Assembly (NCBI GenBank): GCA_036388415.1
Contig: DASVRW010000002.1
Coordinates: 603,396 to 667,395, forward strand
Reading direction: 5' to 3'
Origin: Candidatus Saccharimonadales bacterium
GTDB taxonomy: Bacteria; Patescibacteriota; Saccharimonadia; Saccharimonadales; UBA4665
Length of the DNA stretch: 64,000 nt
The translations under genes were made by a program, and so were the position numbers. The notes under the pieces are model-generated. The model did not search any database and was not told where the DNA came from. It worked only from the letters and a program-made list of their open reading frames with translations. Of the stretch, positions 24,594 through 33,826 are shown piece by piece (the first letter of the stretch is position 1; each line of letters starts with the position of its first letter).

Positions 24594-24738
24594 GGTACCC
24601 AACCTGAATCTCAAAATCTCCGCCTAGAGTGGCAACCTGCGGGGCTGCCCCAAAATTGTTTTATCCCTAAAGATAAAAAATTTTAGGGGCGGACAGGTTG
24701 ACGAGGCTCATGGGGAGGTTTTGAGATTCAGGTTTACC
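24594..24738. repeat. 145-base imperfect palindrome between convergent genes
   Basis: The outer arms at 24601-24621 and 24714-24734 match at 20 of 21 positions. Inner pairs include CAACCTG/CAGGTTG and GCCCC-AAAATT/AATTTT-A-GGGGC, and the outside extends to GGTA/TACC. The whole region could fold into one long hairpin. It ends six bases before the stop of the GH5 gene. It might be a terminator on both strands, a structured RNA or a MITE-like insertion. No coding frame is inside. Confidence 0.8.
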
Positions 24739-24744
24739 TATACT

Positions 24745-25794
24745 TTAGAGCCAGCCTTGCTCGACACAGTCACGGAAACTCCAAACATTCGGGCTACTTT
24801 CTGTACGGTAGGTCCAGTAAAACCACGCCGAGGACTGGCTATACGTCAGTAACTGCGTCGCTCCGTACGCCCGCCGAGCGGCAGCAACCTGCTGAGCATC
24901 AAGCCCCTTGAGAGATTCAGGATCAAGTGCGAGACTCCATTCCCCTACAATAATAGAGTGATGCCGCCGCATTGCAGCTAGCTCTCTCGGAATTTTGTGC
25001 AGTGTCTTATCTATATGGCCGGTTATGTCCAGTTTTTTATCTTTTTTGTTAAATGTCTGATACTGATGCGTATCCATTAACATATTTGAATATTTGTTAC
25101 CGGTAAGCTTACGTTTCCAGCGGCGGGGACGAAAATTGTCGCTAAACACTACCCAGACATTCGGGCCACATTCCTTACGGATCAGTTGATAGGCCGCTTC
25201 GTAGTAATGCAATAGCGGGGCCCGCGGAACAGTCCACTTCGGTTCATTTAGCAGCTCGATACCAAGTAGCTGCGGATGCCGGGCATAGCGCTTTGCTAGC
25301 TTGCCGACGACAGTTAGTGTTTTGATAATATTTTGTTCATCAGTATGCCAGCCGCATACGCCGCTTCGCCCGCTATGGTCCCATCCGTTCTGCGAACCGG
25401 GGGCGGCGTGCATATCCAGCAACACAAATAGACCGGTTTCCGCGGCCCAGGCAAATACATTGTCAACGTACTCAATTGTTTTCATATACGGCGCCTCGTC
25501 ACCGAACGTCCAGTAACCGACAGGGAGACGCACAGCGTCAATGCCATTGGCTTTCAGCCATACAAAATCATCTTTTGTGATAAACGTATCCCGGTGCTTT
25601 CGAATTCGGCTGACGGTAGCCGCACCGCCGTGCGTACACAAACTATATTCGTCGTTTGCCGTCATATTGCCAAACAAACCAGGTGTAATCCACTTTTCTA
25701 ATACTAACCAGCCACCGAGATTGACGCCTCGTAATGGCGGATGCGAGACGGGCGCTCGTTTGCGCTTAAAAAACATATTGTAAAACCTCGTCAT
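24745..25794 (-). CDS. GH5 glycoside hydrolase, exo-beta-1,3-glucanase-like
   Basis: A 349-residue GH5 enzyme. It opens with RGVNLGGWLVLEKWITPGLF, as in fungal-type exo-beta-1,3-glucanases. The acid/base glutamate is in GIELLNEPKW (about residue 184) and the nucleophile glutamate in IIVGEWSLAL near the C-terminus; DMHAAPGSQNGWD is also typical. The ATG at 25794 is preferred, because the upstream ATG at 25806 overlaps a perfect TATAAT (25805-25810). No clear signal peptide is seen, only a short basic start (FYNMFFKRKRA). It probably attacks host or environmental beta-glucan. Confidence 0.88.
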   Translation of the reverse strand: MTRFYNMFFKRKRAPVSHPPLRGVNLGGWLVLEKWITPGLFGNMTANDEYSLCTHGGAATVSRIRKHRDTFITKDDFVWLKANGIDAVRLPVGYWTFGDEAPYMKTIEYVDNVFAWAAETGLFVLLDMHAAPGSQNGWDHSGRSGVCGWHTDEQNIIKTLTVVGKLAKRYARHPQLLGIELLNEPKWTVPRAPLLHYYEAAYQLIRKECGPNVWVVFSDNFRPRRWKRKLTGNKYSNMLMDTHQYQTFNKKDKKLDITGHIDKTLHKIPRELAAMRRHHSIIVGEWSLALDPESLKGLDAQQVAAARRAYGATQLLTYSQSSAWFYWTYRTESSPNVWSFRDCVEQGWL

Positions 25795-25855
25795 GTTGCC
25801 TGACATTATACACGTCGTGCAGAGTGGTCAAAACTGCTTCTCGCTGGGCAGTAGG

Positions 25856-26041
25856 TCAGTCGGCGCTGCCACTCGCCAGATGCCATAGATGACAATATTT
25901 GCATTTGTAGGCATGTACAGTTGTTCCATGCATATATTTCACGACGTTGGCCGATGCATCCGCTTCGCGCTTAGTGTCAAATGCTAGCTTGTTATTGCAC
26001 GGCAATTCAGGTTCTTCATCATACTGCGAATCAAAATTCAT
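25856..26041 (-). CDS. Small putative zinc-binding protein
   Basis: A 61-residue protein ending in AYKCKYCHLWHLAS, a compact Cys-x2-Cys-x3-His pattern that also occurs in small phage and bacterial zinc-ribbon proteins. The N-terminal half (NNKLAFDTKREADAS) looks like a short helical lead. It is a single gene with no visible partner. Function unknown. Confidence 0.55.
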   Translation of the reverse strand: MNFDSQYDEEPELPCNNKLAFDTKREADASANVVKYMHGTTVHAYKCKYCHLWHLASGSAD

Positions 26042-26193
26042 ATTCGTATAGTACCTTCATAGTCTTATGGCGGGATTGGCAATGAGTACTATTCGCATTA
26101 TACTAATATTCTGTTAATTATTTGATGGCCGACACAAAATTCTATAGGTAATCTATAAATATATCGTATGATAATAAATTACGGAGGAATGTA

Positions 26194-27165
26194 ATGAAGC
26201 GGTTATTTTTAGTAGGTAGTTTGCTGGCCGTAAGCGTGCTCGCGCTTGTTACGAACGGCACTACACAAGCACAAAGCACTACGCAAACGACGACGAATCA
26301 GACGCAGAGCAGCGGCAGTATCATATGGGATGGTCTATGGTCGGGACACAACTTTGACTTTAGCAATTTGGGATTCCCGGCATCGCCCCGACAGTCACCG
26401 ACAACTTCTCCCAGTCCTGATGCAACGCGGACGTATGCTGCACTCGGAGATTCAGTTGCAGCCGGTCTCGGATTGCCCGGCATGTCTACGCCCACTGGCA
26501 CCGACACGCGCTGCGGACGATCGACGCAGTCATACGCCTACGCAGTTGCGAGTTCAACAAACATGCCCCTGCTGCATGTTGCCTGCAGCGGCGCAAAAGT
26601 AGGAGACTTGTTTACCAAACAAGCTGTTGAGGGACCCAATATCACTGCCCAGCTCGACAGTGCATACGCATCCGGTACGCCGGAGTTGATTACTATTACC
26701 GCCGGTGCGAATGACGCACATTGGGATGAGTTTATCCGTGGCTGCTATGCCGCTAACTGCTCCAACCGCGCCACAACATTGCTCGCCAATGGTTATCTCG
26801 TGTCACTTCGCACAAAATTACATGTTGCATTGACCGCAATTGCTGAGCGAAGTAACAATAAGCCGCCACAGGTAATCTTGACTGGCTATTACAACCCCTT
26901 GTCGGCAACCTGTACGCAGTATCAGTCAAACATCACTGCCAGTGAGATTGCCTGGCTGACATCTGAAACCGATGCACTCAACAAAACCATCCAAAACGTC
27001 GTCAAAAAGTACCCATTTGCCAGCTTTGCTCCAGTCGACTTTACTGGTCATGACATATGTTCAGGCGATTCCTGGGTACAGGGACTGACTGATCCGGCAC
27101 CGTTCCACCCGACTGCACAGGGTCAGCAAGCCATCGCCCAATCAGTGCTACGTGCCGTTAATTAA
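26194..27165 (+). CDS. Secreted SGNH/GDSL-type hydrolase
   Basis: A 323-residue secreted esterase or lipase. A signal peptide (MKRLFLVGSLLAVSVLALVTNG, cleaved after TQAQA-like residues) is followed by a Thr/Ser/Pro linker to about residue 85. The SGNH blocks follow: block I YAALGDSVAAGLGLP (catalytic Ser near 92), block III GAND, and block V DPAPFHPTAQGQQAIAQ with the Asp/His pair. Cysteines occur in pairs and may form disulfides. GGAGG precedes the ATG. Substrate unknown; it could de-acylate host surface lipids or glycans. Confidence 0.88.
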   Translation: MKRLFLVGSLLAVSVLALVTNGTTQAQSTTQTTTNQTQSSGSIIWDGLWSGHNFDFSNLGFPASPRQSPTTSPSPDATRTYAALGDSVAAGLGLPGMSTPTGTDTRCGRSTQSYAYAVASSTNMPLLHVACSGAKVGDLFTKQAVEGPNITAQLDSAYASGTPELITITAGANDAHWDEFIRGCYAANCSNRATTLLANGYLVSLRTKLHVALTAIAERSNNKPPQVILTGYYNPLSATCTQYQSNITASEIAWLTSETDALNKTIQNVVKKYPFASFAPVDFTGHDICSGDSWVQGLTDPAPFHPTAQGQQAIAQSVLRAVN

Positions 27166-27254
27166 CGCATGTATTCTATTTCGTTTGATACATTAACTCA
27201 GACAGATATCACTACGCTCAACAGCGCTAATAGGCATGAAGTTGTGATTCGTTA

Positions 27255-27638
27255 TCAATGGTTGATGCCCGTCGGACTGAGGCTGCGGGCAGTCTCTGGG
27301 GGCTTTACGTATTTTTCTACTACCGAATAGCCGTCTTCTTTTTTTACAATCTGCTCGATTTTGTTCGTTTCGTGGCCATTCAAAATAATAAACCGGCTGC
27401 GGTTTTGGTGTATTTCGTTATATAAACTGGGTTTCATCTGTATGCGATTACGGCAATTCTCGTCGGAACATTCACAGTAGAAATGCAGCGGCGTATCATC
27501 TTCTGGGATTAGATACTCTTGGCCACTCTGTTTTGCTTCTTTGACGATTTCATCAAAATTCTGTCGGACCCGTTCATTGTATTGACGAAACACAACTTCA
27601 TTTTCTGCCATCCTGCGGTGAGATACTGTCTCGCTCAT
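27255..27638 (-). CDS. Conserved hypothetical protein with CECxxxxC motif
   Basis: A 127-residue protein with NEVVFRQYNERV, then FYCECSDENCRNRIQM at about residues 53-68, RSRFIILNGHE and YSVVEKY. This pattern is found in uncharacterised proteins of actinobacteria and Saccharibacteria. The three cysteines may bind a metal. No function is known. It is a single gene opposite to the SDR gene. Confidence 0.65.
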   Translation of the reverse strand: MSETVSHRRMAENEVVFRQYNERVRQNFDEIVKEAKQSGQEYLIPEDDTPLHFYCECSDENCRNRIQMKPSLYNEIHQNRSRFIILNGHETNKIEQIVKKEDGYSVVEKYVKPPETARSLSPTGINH

Positions 27639-27809
27639 ATGTACATAATATCAAAAATATAGCGTAATGAAAGCAACCGTTCCGGTAACGGTAAGATATT
27701 ACAGCCAGTCTTACGCTCTCTAAACAAGCAGCGTGAAATATTGGACAGCCATTATTACGGTGAGCGGATATGCTACAGGCAATAATCGTAATACCCATAG
27801 GAGCTGTCA

Positions 27810-28817
27810 ATGGTAACAGAAAAAACATCGGGCAAGGTAGCAGTTATCACGGGAGCCAGCAGTGGCATAGGCTTGGCGACTGCGCTGGCTTTTGCCGAAC
27901 AGGGATACAACGTAGTTTTGGCAGCTCGCCGCTTACAAGAGTTGGAACAAGCTGCCGCCGAATGCAAAGCTCATGGTGTCGGTGCACTGGCAGTAGCCGT
28001 TGACACCACTGATGATCAGGCCGTGCACCAGCTGGGCCAAGTTGCCGTACAAACCTTCGGCCACATTGATATATGGGTCAATAATGCAGCCGTCTATCTG
28101 ACGGGTAAGTTCGAAGATGTTCCAATCGGTGACATGCGGCGGCTGATGGACACCAATTTCTTCGGTTATGTACACGGCAGCATGACCGCCCTGACACTGT
28201 TCAGGGCCCAGACATACGGCACTTTGATCAATGTCAGCTCGGTGAATGCTGCCGCCCCGCAGCCGTACGTCAGTATTTACAGTGCTAGTAAGGCCGCGGT
28301 CCGTACGCTTGACGAAAGCCTGCGGATGGAACTGCGGCTGGACGGCCTGCACAAACAAATCCATGTCTGTACTGTCATGCCTGCGTCAGTAGACACGAAC
28401 CTGTTTCAGAATGGAGCCAATTATAGTGGCCGACGCGTCCAGGCCATCGAACCGGTATACGATCCACAGTATGCTGCCAAACATATCGTAGGGCTTGCGC
28501 ACACGCCAAAGCGTGAGATTATCATAGGTCCTGCCGGTAAGCTTATGGCGCTGCACAATGCGCATATGCCCGCCAGCTACGAAAAGCAGGTTGGACGCTT
28601 TACGCGTGCCGATCTCCTAGACAGCGAACAGGCCGCGCCGCTATCTACTGGCAACTTGTACGCGCCGCTAGAAGAAAACCGCGGTATGCGCGGCGGCTGG
28701 CGTGAGGAGCGCGTCCGGGCTGACAAGCTTAATGCGGGTATGGGTATCGGGCTGGCAGTTGCTGCTGGCATGGCCGGACTTGGATTTTGGCTACTGCGGC
28801 GCTCATCCCGTTCGTAA
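27810..28817 (+). CDS. Short-chain dehydrogenase/reductase with C-terminal anchor
   Basis: A 335-residue SDR oxidoreductase. The NAD(P) loop is TGASSGIG (about residues 14-21), followed by NNAA, the catalytic serine in NVSSVN, and Tyr/Lys in YSASKAA. After the Rossmann domain a C-terminal extension ends with a hydrophobic helix (GIGLAVAAGMAGLGFWLLRR), so the protein is likely membrane-anchored. The substrate is unknown. AGGAG precedes the ATG. Confidence 0.9.
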   Translation: MVTEKTSGKVAVITGASSGIGLATALAFAEQGYNVVLAARRLQELEQAAAECKAHGVGALAVAVDTTDDQAVHQLGQVAVQTFGHIDIWVNNAAVYLTGKFEDVPIGDMRRLMDTNFFGYVHGSMTALTLFRAQTYGTLINVSSVNAAAPQPYVSIYSASKAAVRTLDESLRMELRLDGLHKQIHVCTVMPASVDTNLFQNGANYSGRRVQAIEPVYDPQYAAKHIVGLAHTPKREIIIGPAGKLMALHNAHMPASYEKQVGRFTRADLLDSEQAAPLSTGNLYAPLEENRGMRGGWREERVRADKLNAGMGIGLAVAAGMAGLGFWLLRRSSRS

Positions 28818-28827
28818 TGCTCTACGC

Positions 28828-29397
28828 TTATTCGGGCGGGTAGGCTTGTTCGATGTAGCGTATCAGTTCATTGAAATCCTGGCGTTTCTCGAAGTGACCA
28901 CCACCAGGGATTTTGAACTTATCCGGACCAAGATGCACAGCGATATACGCAAATTCTGATTGCGGAATGTACGGATCGTCGTCGCCGTAGACGAGCGCGA
29001 TTTTCTTTTGGTTTGCTTTGATGGCTTTCCAGTCCCACGGCGCGTCATAGTAGCCGCTTTGCTTTTCCAGCTCATCGCCAAGATCGGTATAGCATGGAGA
29101 CATCAAAATAGATCCGCGCAGTTTATATAGTTCTGCATAGCGCATAGCTGCAACCGCCCCGGATGACCAGCCGATCAATACATCAGTCGGACCGACTTTT
29201 ACTTCATCGTGGAGATATGGCAGCCAAATGTCCTTACGGGCGATATGCGGGTCGGGCATGGTCTCGAAGTGCGTATCGTAACCCATCCCTGTTAAATTCA
29301 TTTTGAGCCACACAGCCCATGGCACCTGCCAGGTCGACGACTGATTGCCATGTACAAACACGAATCTAGGTTTCATGACCTCAGTATAGCAAACCAT
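28828..29397 (-). CDS. Alpha/beta hydrolase, RBBP9-like
   Basis: A 189-residue (or 182-residue) serine hydrolase. The nucleophile is in GWSSGAV (about residue 88), the acid in VYGDDDPYIP and the histidine in PGGGHFEK. FVFVHGN forms the oxyanion strand. An internal ATG at 29376 is a likely alternative start because the HxN strand follows it closely. It converges on the SDR gene with a ten-base gap. Substrate unknown. Confidence 0.82.
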   Translation of the reverse strand: MVCYTEVMKPRFVFVHGNQSSTWQVPWAVWLKMNLTGMGYDTHFETMPDPHIARKDIWLPYLHDEVKVGPTDVLIGWSSGAVAAMRYAELYKLRGSILMSPCYTDLGDELEKQSGYYDAPWDWKAIKANQKKIALVYGDDDPYIPQSEFAYIAVHLGPDKFKIPGGGHFEKRQDFNELIRYIEQAYPPE

Positions 29398-29449
29398 TTG
29401 GCAGCATTACTGTATAAGCACCGACGTGCGTACACATTGACCAAGCGGA

Positions 29450-30655
29450 CTAAATTTTACCGTAATCCATCGGCATGGCCTGCATTCTGTCCCACGGGAA
29501 GTTCCTCATGATATTGTATCCGGGCACACCCTGCCGTAATCCATCCCATGGATTAACACCAGTGGCCTCATATGCCGGCTGGCCAGATTCACACACGATC
29601 GACACAGCGCCACTCTTGTCCTGAATGATAAATCCATATTGTTGCGCGGCGATTGCGATCGTTCTGGCAATAGGAGTCAGGTCGAGACTACTCACATTGA
29701 CGGCCGGGTCAAGTCGAAACCTGATTCCCTCTGGAATTGTATGTGTTCCGTTCGGATCGTAGCCGTCACTGCGCTGCGCCGGCCAGGAAAAGATGTTGTA
29801 TGCCTTAGCATCGACAACATTAAGGGACATGGCATGATCAATCTTGCCCGCCTGAATTTCTTTGATACGAATAACATTTCCAGAGTGCGGCAACCCTGTT
29901 GCTGTCGTGCCAAATCCACCACTGAACCAGCCTGGGTTAGTCGACACGTTATCTATCCGGCCTCCCCAGCAAGCTTGCCATTTTGGCGCAGCCGCCGTGC
30001 CTTGATTGGACGCTTTCCAGTATTCCCAAACCTTGTCGCTCGAAGGGCTGTAGATAGTCAGATTACCGTCAGCACCTGAGGCTGGATGAGCATCACTCGG
30101 AATCGGAACTTGTTTCCACTGTGCCGTTCCGGTATAGACATTCGACGGTATATAGCCTTTGTTCTGACAGTCATAAAACGCTATGTCAACTTTTGGCACT
30201 TCTGGACCAACGGTATATATTGCAGCCGAATAATCCCAGGTATTGAACGCCGCAACGCCGTTGTAACGACTAATGATTTGATTGCGCAGGTCAGCTACCA
30301 TAGCCGGGCTGTTGGGATGAAGTGGTGCTCCAACAAGGGTTTTCCGCAGCCAAGATGATGTTGGAAAAATACTCGTCAGCGGCGCCATCCGGCTGTCAAA
30401 GCTGCTGGCAGTACGGGTTGAAAACTTAACTGCTCCGCCGGCTGACGCAGTGGTGTCGGTGACTTTGACTGCTGGCGCCGTTATCATACCCTGCTCAGGC
30501 TCGGTCAACGTTGAGGTGGCGGCCTGCGACACATACACCAGACTTGCCCCGATAATGCCGACGACCGCAACAGTGCATAGCATGACCAAATTTTTTTTCT
30601 TACTTTTGTGGATTTTAGATTTGGATTTCGGCACTGAAATTTGATTCCCTCTCAT
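29450..30655 (-). CDS. Membrane-anchored secreted protein of Saccharibacteria type
   Basis: I place the start at ATG 30655, giving 401 residues; the open frame continues to 30832 but the extra part has no gene-like features. A lysine-rich start (SKSKIHKSKKKN) precedes one hydrophobic helix (VMLCTVAVVGIIGASLVYVS). Next comes the segment TLTEPEQGMITAPAVKVTDTT, which is also seen in the xylanase at 34335 and is characteristic of exported Saccharibacteria proteins. The rest (about 300 residues) is rich in Trp and Tyr and has four cysteines; I recognise no catalytic family. It is likely displayed outside the cell. Confidence 0.7.
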   Translation of the reverse strand: MRGNQISVPKSKSKIHKSKKKNLVMLCTVAVVGIIGASLVYVSQAATSTLTEPEQGMITAPAVKVTDTTASAGGAVKFSTRTASSFDSRMAPLTSIFPTSSWLRKTLVGAPLHPNSPAMVADLRNQIISRYNGVAAFNTWDYSAAIYTVGPEVPKVDIAFYDCQNKGYIPSNVYTGTAQWKQVPIPSDAHPASGADGNLTIYSPSSDKVWEYWKASNQGTAAAPKWQACWGGRIDNVSTNPGWFSGGFGTTATGLPHSGNVIRIKEIQAGKIDHAMSLNVVDAKAYNIFSWPAQRSDGYDPNGTHTIPEGIRFRLDPAVNVSSLDLTPIARTIAIAAQQYGFIIQDKSGAVSIVCESGQPAYEATGVNPWDGLRQGVPGYNIMRNFPWDRMQAMPMDYGKI

Positions 30656-30915
30656 CCAATCATATCTACAAACGGAGATATGATTGTTGGCAAATATCTT
30701 ATGCTTATATTGTATACGATGAGCATCTACATGCGCAACGACAAGACTCACCAAGCAACTGGCTCTGCCGCAATGCGGCCGTAATCGTACTAGAATTATG
30801 CCAGAAAATTGCTTATTGCACTTTATATTCATTCGGACCGTTATTTAATTGATAATCTGAGTAGCCGACATATGGTATAGTTTTTACTTGTTTGTAAATA
30901 ACGGAGGGCCAACTT

Positions 30916-31368
30916 ATGAATATATTACGAAACCGATGGTCCGTCGCTACAGTCGGAGTATTGAGCTCAACATTAGCCGTAGCCGCGTGTTCTTCGTCGG
31001 CCGAAGACAATCCACAGCCCGTACCTTCAGTCATGCAGTTGAACCCGCAGCCAACTCCAGTTATTGAAACAGTCTGTAAGGCCGATCGGCCAGAAAAATG
31101 GGGAAGTATCCCTGAATATTTAAATATAGAGAGATTAGCCGGTCGCCTGGCTGTGCCTTTTGATAATATTGTCCAAAACGGCAAATTTGGCCCGGCAATC
31201 TGTGAAATACCACTCAGTACAGATCGTATCAGTTCGATCGAAGCACCAATAGTAGAAGTAAGCAATATGGGTAGCCCCTGTGTTGTAATGGGCACTCAGG
31301 AACGTCCTGTTCCAGGTACCGTAACTCAGAGAATTCTGGCAGCCTGCGCCGATATACGTCGTATTTAG
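30916..31368 (+). CDS. Putative lipoprotein
   Basis: A 150-residue exported lipoprotein. A short basic start (MNILRNRWS) and hydrophobic stretch lead to the lipobox LAVAAC near residue 25, after which a Ser/Pro/Gln-rich linker follows. The mature part has four cysteines that could pair. An extended -10 (TGGTATAGT) and GGAGGG ribosome site precede it. No family recognised. Confidence 0.7.
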   Translation: MNILRNRWSVATVGVLSSTLAVAACSSSAEDNPQPVPSVMQLNPQPTPVIETVCKADRPEKWGSIPEYLNIERLAGRLAVPFDNIVQNGKFGPAICEIPLSTDRISSIEAPIVEVSNMGSPCVVMGTQERPVPGTVTQRILAACADIRRI

Positions 31369-31383
31369 ATTTTGCTCGCAAGT

Positions 31384-32379
31384 CTATGTGCGCAAAATTG
31401 TTGTAGCAACTTGGCTGACGTTCTCTAAAGCTACCGCACCTAAGGCTGCGGATGCATCAGCTTTAACTACTTCAATGACCGGTGACGACCCTTCAGCGGG
31501 GGCAGCATAATATACAGCTTTGTAATCGTGCGGATTGACCCAGACCTTTGTAAAGGCCTTCGTTAATCGTAGCGATGTTCCAGGCTTTCTTTGAATAGCC
31601 ATTATTTTAATACGACTCGGATCGAGACGTGGTCTAATACCATTTTGCCAGTCTGGCTCATATGTTGCTGCGTGGTCAACGCTGGCCGTAGACAGGTGGT
31701 CTAGCAAATGTTTCGCAGGCGTTTCATCTCGGTCAATATTACCTGGCTCGTTGTCATAACGTATCCAGCTAGTCCAGCTGTGTTCAGTAGCAATAATCAT
31801 TATACCGTTGTCCGTTAGCTGGTTGTACCAATTCGCAATAGCTTCCAGGGGATTATTGAGATACTGCAGCGTTTCGACAGATGTAATAATATCCACTGGC
31901 TCTGGCAATTTAACCGTTTCAATGTTGTCGGTGATCAAGCTTGGCTCGGCACCTGGTTCGGTCACTCCAGGCACAAGACTTTCAATGTACTCAAGCTCAT
32001 TTGGCTGTAAACCGTCTAGTCCATAGTTAAATAAATCTACATTGGTCATCTTTAGCTTCTGCTTGAAGCCTGGCATACTGCCGAGTTGCCTCATTACTAA
32101 CGCGCGGCCACCGCCCATATCTACCCAATCAACCGATTCTCCACCTTTTGTTTTGATTAAACCTTCAAGTACACCCTGTAGCGTGGTACGCTCTGCATCA
32201 CCGATGGTTGATTTAATAAAATCAACTACAGCACTTCCCCGAGGTTCACGCCATTCCTGACCCGGAAAAATATAGTTATTGTATTCCGCAAGCAATCTGC
32301 CTTGAAATTTTTCAGCTTGCACGACCGTTTGTTCGGCAACGAGCGCATCATGGCTAGGTAATTCGAAATCAGTTGACAT
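31384..32379 (-). CDS. Class I SAM-dependent methyltransferase
   Basis: A 331-residue protein with a Rossmann methyltransferase core: motif I VDWVDMGGGRALVMRQLG at about residue 80, acidic loop TNVDLFNYG, and motif IV DIITSVETLQYLNNPLEAIANWY. The DNGIMIIATEHSW strand is typical of motif post-II. A C-terminal region of about 100 residues is not assigned. Substrate unknown. It converges with the lipoprotein gene. Confidence 0.75.
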   Translation of the reverse strand: MSTDFELPSHDALVAEQTVVQAEKFQGRLLAEYNNYIFPGQEWREPRGSAVVDFIKSTIGDAERTTLQGVLEGLIKTKGGESVDWVDMGGGRALVMRQLGSMPGFKQKLKMTNVDLFNYGLDGLQPNELEYIESLVPGVTEPGAEPSLITDNIETVKLPEPVDIITSVETLQYLNNPLEAIANWYNQLTDNGIMIIATEHSWTSWIRYDNEPGNIDRDETPAKHLLDHLSTASVDHAATYEPDWQNGIRPRLDPSRIKIMAIQRKPGTSLRLTKAFTKVWVNPHDYKAVYYAAPAEGSSPVIEVVKADASAALGAVALENVSQVATTILRT

Positions 32380-32571
32380 AATATATATTATATAATAAAT
32401 GTATTGGCTATACTATGCGCCACTATTAACATTATTAGCAGCCAAAGTTACGAGCTCATAATGTATCCGACCGTTGCTGGCCCCTTTCTCTACACAGCTT
32501 TCGTCCTTTTGGACTCATCAGCATAAGCACACACTTATGAAGCAGTGTAACAAGCAAAAAGTATAGGAGTA

Positions 32572-32624
32572 GATACGAGAGAGGCGTAGCACCTGTGATA
32601 GCGTGCCACGCCTCTCTTCGTATC
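32572..32624. other. Long 16-bp hairpin behind the GIN-domain gene
   Basis: GATACGA-GAGAGGCGT pairs with ACGCCTCTC-TTCGTATC through 16 bases with one bulged A, and GCAC/GTGC extends it inward. No T-run follows on either strand, so it is not a classical intrinsic terminator. It lies a few bases after the stop of the gene at 32630-33574 and might stabilise its 3' end. Confidence 0.7.
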
Positions 32625-32629
32625 CACAC

Positions 32630-33574
32630 TCACCAGCGTGGGCGATACGTGCGGCCGTTGGCCACGATGTTGCCCATCCCTGATACGCGTGCATCGACGT
32701 CACCGGAAACCCGGTTGGCATTGATGCTGCCCATCCCCGAGACCCTTAGGTTCGCGCTGTCGAGGACGGTACCACGGTGGTCGATCGAACCCTGGCCGGA
32801 GACGCGGGCACGCATGGAACGCGAGCTGCCACCGGCGACACGAATGTTGCCTTGACCCGACACGCGCGCGTCGAACTTGCCACTCACCGAACCGAGGATG
32901 AAATTGCCCTGGCCGGAGACATGGACGTCAGCCGACTCCTGGACGAGTTGCACCTCGGCATGACCTTGGCCAATAACCTCACCAGTGAGTTCGGTGACGT
33001 CGTAGGCGAAGATGTGTGTGTCGAAACGTGCAGTGAAGTCCAGAGCACCGCCCAGGTTCGGACCGATGCCGACCGCGCCGACTATATCGCCTACTCGGAC
33101 GTTGGTACCGACCGGGACGATGATCGCAAGCTGGATGTGACGCGACAGGTCGACTTCACGTCCGCCAACGATCAGCCTGCGCTGTCCGCCACGACCATTG
33201 GTCGAGAAGCTGCCACCACCGATGTAGGCCGAACCGCTCATGATGACTACGTTGTCCCCGAACACGTTGTGCGAACCACCACCGGATTGACCCGGCTTGA
33301 ACGGCAGCTCGCCCTCGATGTTCAGGACACCGCTCTGCACGTTGGCGCGCAGTCGACTGATCATCTCCTCGTCACCACCGAAGCCGGCGAGCGACACATG
33401 GTCGGTCTGCTGTGGCATGATGGCGACTTGTCCGAGCATGGTTTCCAGCTTGATGGTGTGCACCTCGTGGGGGTTCCAGCTCTCGATGATGCGCGGACGC
33501 GTCGTCGGCAGACCCTTGCGGTCGGCCAAGTCGCGGCCTGCGCCCAGGAACTGCTCGATCTCGGTACCGGCCAT
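32630..33574 (-). CDS. GIN-domain (DUF2807-like) beta-helix protein
   Basis: A 314-residue protein whose second half is a run of short repeats, (R/H)VSGQGN(I/F) and RVSGMG(S/N)I, about every 15-20 residues from residue 220 on. This is the putative head GIN domain (DUF2807) beta-helix style. The first half has GSAYIGGGSFSTNGRGGQRR and no signal peptide. Bases are clearly more GC-rich than the neighbours, and the opposite strand is open as a result. A CTGAGGAG ribosome site and a 160-base leader with hairpins precede it. It may be a surface or scaffold protein; transfer or very high expression could explain the composition. Confidence 0.75.
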   Translation of the reverse strand: MAGTEIEQFLGAGRDLADRKGLPTTRPRIIESWNPHEVHTIKLETMLGQVAIMPQQTDHVSLAGFGGDEEMISRLRANVQSGVLNIEGELPFKPGQSGGGSHNVFGDNVVIMSGSAYIGGGSFSTNGRGGQRRLIVGGREVDLSRHIQLAIIVPVGTNVRVGDIVGAVGIGPNLGGALDFTARFDTHIFAYDVTELTGEVIGQGHAEVQLVQESADVHVSGQGNFILGSVSGKFDARVSGQGNIRVAGGSSRSMRARVSGQGSIDHRGTVLDSANLRVSGMGSINANRVSGDVDARVSGMGNIVANGRTYRPRW

Positions 33575-33740
33575 GAGGATCTCCTCAGATAGAAAGTGAA
33601 TGAAACGGGTGGTTAAATAGAATGCTCATAGAGAGCCTACGATACAGATGATTTCTGCACACTAGGCTCCCTACGAACTCTTATACTTATTTGCTTGTTA
33701 ATGTACCTCGGAGTAAATTTTACTCTACGAAGTACCTTAC

Positions 33741-33769
33741 ATATTGTCATATTTTGTACATTATGTCAA
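33741..33769 (-). promoter_or_regulatory. Promoter of the GIN-domain gene
   Basis: TTGACA (33769-33764), 17 bases, then CAATAT (33746-33741) on the minus strand. It gives a leader of about 160 bases that contains a GAGCCTA/TAGGCTC hairpin (33633-33669) and a GAGTA/TACTC palindrome (33711-33725). Confidence 0.65.
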
Positions 33770-33792
33770 TATGTAACACCTCACGGACAAAG

Positions 33793-33814
33793 AAAAAGGC
33801 CCTCATTGAGGACC
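33793..33814 (-). terminator. tmRNA terminator
   Basis: GGTCCTC-AAT-GAGGGCC followed by T5 on the minus strand, 12 bases after the tmRNA CCA end. Confidence 0.9.
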
Positions 33815-33826
33815 GAAAATCTTATT

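Noticed and set aside
30656-30832. Extended N-terminus of the secreted protein at 29450
   Set aside because: The extra 59 codons are cysteine- and histidine-rich without signal features, and the basic stretch plus hydrophobic helix begin after 30655.
32777-33592. Long open frame of 271 codons on the plus strand
   Set aside because: It is antisense to the GIN-domain gene, whose repeats and ribosome site are clear; the frame is open only because of the GC-rich, regular codon use.
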